Of a stretch of DNA of 5,312 nt, positions 5,124 through 5,312 are shown piece by piece. The translations under genes and the position numbers were made by a program. The stretch is from DAOTXL01 sp034434895. Its GTDB lineage: Bacteria; Chloroflexota; Anaerolineae; JAAYZQ01. The notes beneath the pieces were generated by a model that was not told the origin of the DNA, did no database searches, and saw nothing but the letters and a program-made list of their open reading frames with translations. The stretch is from NCBI GenBank assembly GCA_034434895.1, contig DAOTYI010000239.1, forward strand, positions 1 through 5,312, in the 5' to 3' direction. Numbering within the stretch: position 1 is the first letter of the stretch; every line of letters begins with the position of its first letter.

Positions 5124-5185
5124 GGGGCGCAGGCAACGCTTACCCCACGCAATCCCCACCTCTGCCAGCAGGGAGCCATGAGATC

Positions 5186-5220
5186 ATCCGTGTTCATCCG
5201 TGAAATCTGTGTCACCCGTG
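5186..5220. repeat. ATCCGTG-type degenerate direct repeat
   Basis: ATCCGTGTTC and ATCCGTGAAA are adjacent 10-bp units, followed by the weaker copies TCTGTGTC and ACCCGTG. The stretch shares the ATCCG core with the repeat at 50-85. With the sequence up to the window end (including a C-rich ACCTCACCCC tract at 5290-5306 that also appears reversed at 3295-3311) it looks like dispersed intergenic repeat DNA without a gene. Confidence 0.5.
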
Positions 5221-5256
5221 TCCTATAAGAATTCTGCCTGGGTGAAAAGCTCGACA

Positions 5257-5271
5257 ATGTTAAATTAACAT
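5257..5271. other. 15-bp AT-rich palindrome
   Basis: ATGTTAA, a central A, then TTAACAT form a perfect palindrome with 7-bp arms. It could be a binding site for a dimeric regulator, but it lies about 135 bp upstream of the SAM hydrolase promoter inside repeat-like DNA, so a role there is unproven. Confidence 0.4.
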
Positions 5272-5312
5272 AAACGGCGGCAAAGGTGGACCTCACCCCA
5301 TCCCCCAACCCC

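Noticed and set aside
4137..5228. Plus-strand ORF of 363 residues opposite the SAM hydrolase
   Set aside because: It runs antisense through two supported genes, is low in recognisable order, and contains the repeat only as HWILDIG-type text. No ribosome site or promoter fits.
5120..5308. Minus-strand 62-residue ORF at the right edge
   Set aside because: It overlaps the operon promoter and lies wholly in repeat-like DNA, with no ribosome site or domain.

Overview
The window is a bacterial chromosomal segment with every supportable gene on the minus strand. High GC, a protein-like MurA with Asp in place of the catalytic Cys, a Yip1-type membrane protein, a four-helix-bundle (23S-IVP-like) gene, VapBC-type remnants and many short tandem heptamers together suggest a Chloroflexota (Anaerolineae-like) genome. 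That placement is an inference from gene style, not a database result.

Right part (about 5123 down to 1971): a good sigma-70-type promoter (TTGACG, 17 bp, TACAAT) starts an apparent operon read right to left. Its genes are a SAM hydroxide adenosyltransferase (SAM hydrolase family), an unrecognised coiled-coil protein coupled to it by an ATGA overlap, a four-helix-bundle protein, and murA (first committed step of peptidoglycan synthesis). No convincing internal promoter or terminator was seen. Beyond peptidoglycan synthesis by MurA, no shared pathway is evident.

Middle (1946 down to 1154): a separate extended -10 promoter drives a Yip1-family membrane protein. Its leader holds nine heptamer copies behind a 13-nt match to the anti-Shine-Dalgarno end of 16S rRNA, and the gene ends at a clean 13-bp hairpin terminator.

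Left part (930 down to 214): an antitoxin-like gene overlaps a PIN-domain (VapC-like) toxin gene by 8 bp. The toxin carries an in-frame stop and a frameshift, so it looks dead. The stretch 879-1210, which has no gene, holds the antitoxin promoter, a two-copy imperfect hairpin repeat and the Yip1 terminator; I see nothing in 1063-1153. The window ends (1-213 and 5124-5312) are repeat-rich intergenic DNA.

The most striking feature is heptanucleotide repetition. Four clear period-7 arrays, plus one degenerate array, with three different core sequences, sit in 3 kb. One lies in a leader, one lies inside the SAM hydrolase coding frame, one supplies a stop codon, and two form a perfect 25-bp inverted pair bracketing the four-helix-bundle gene.
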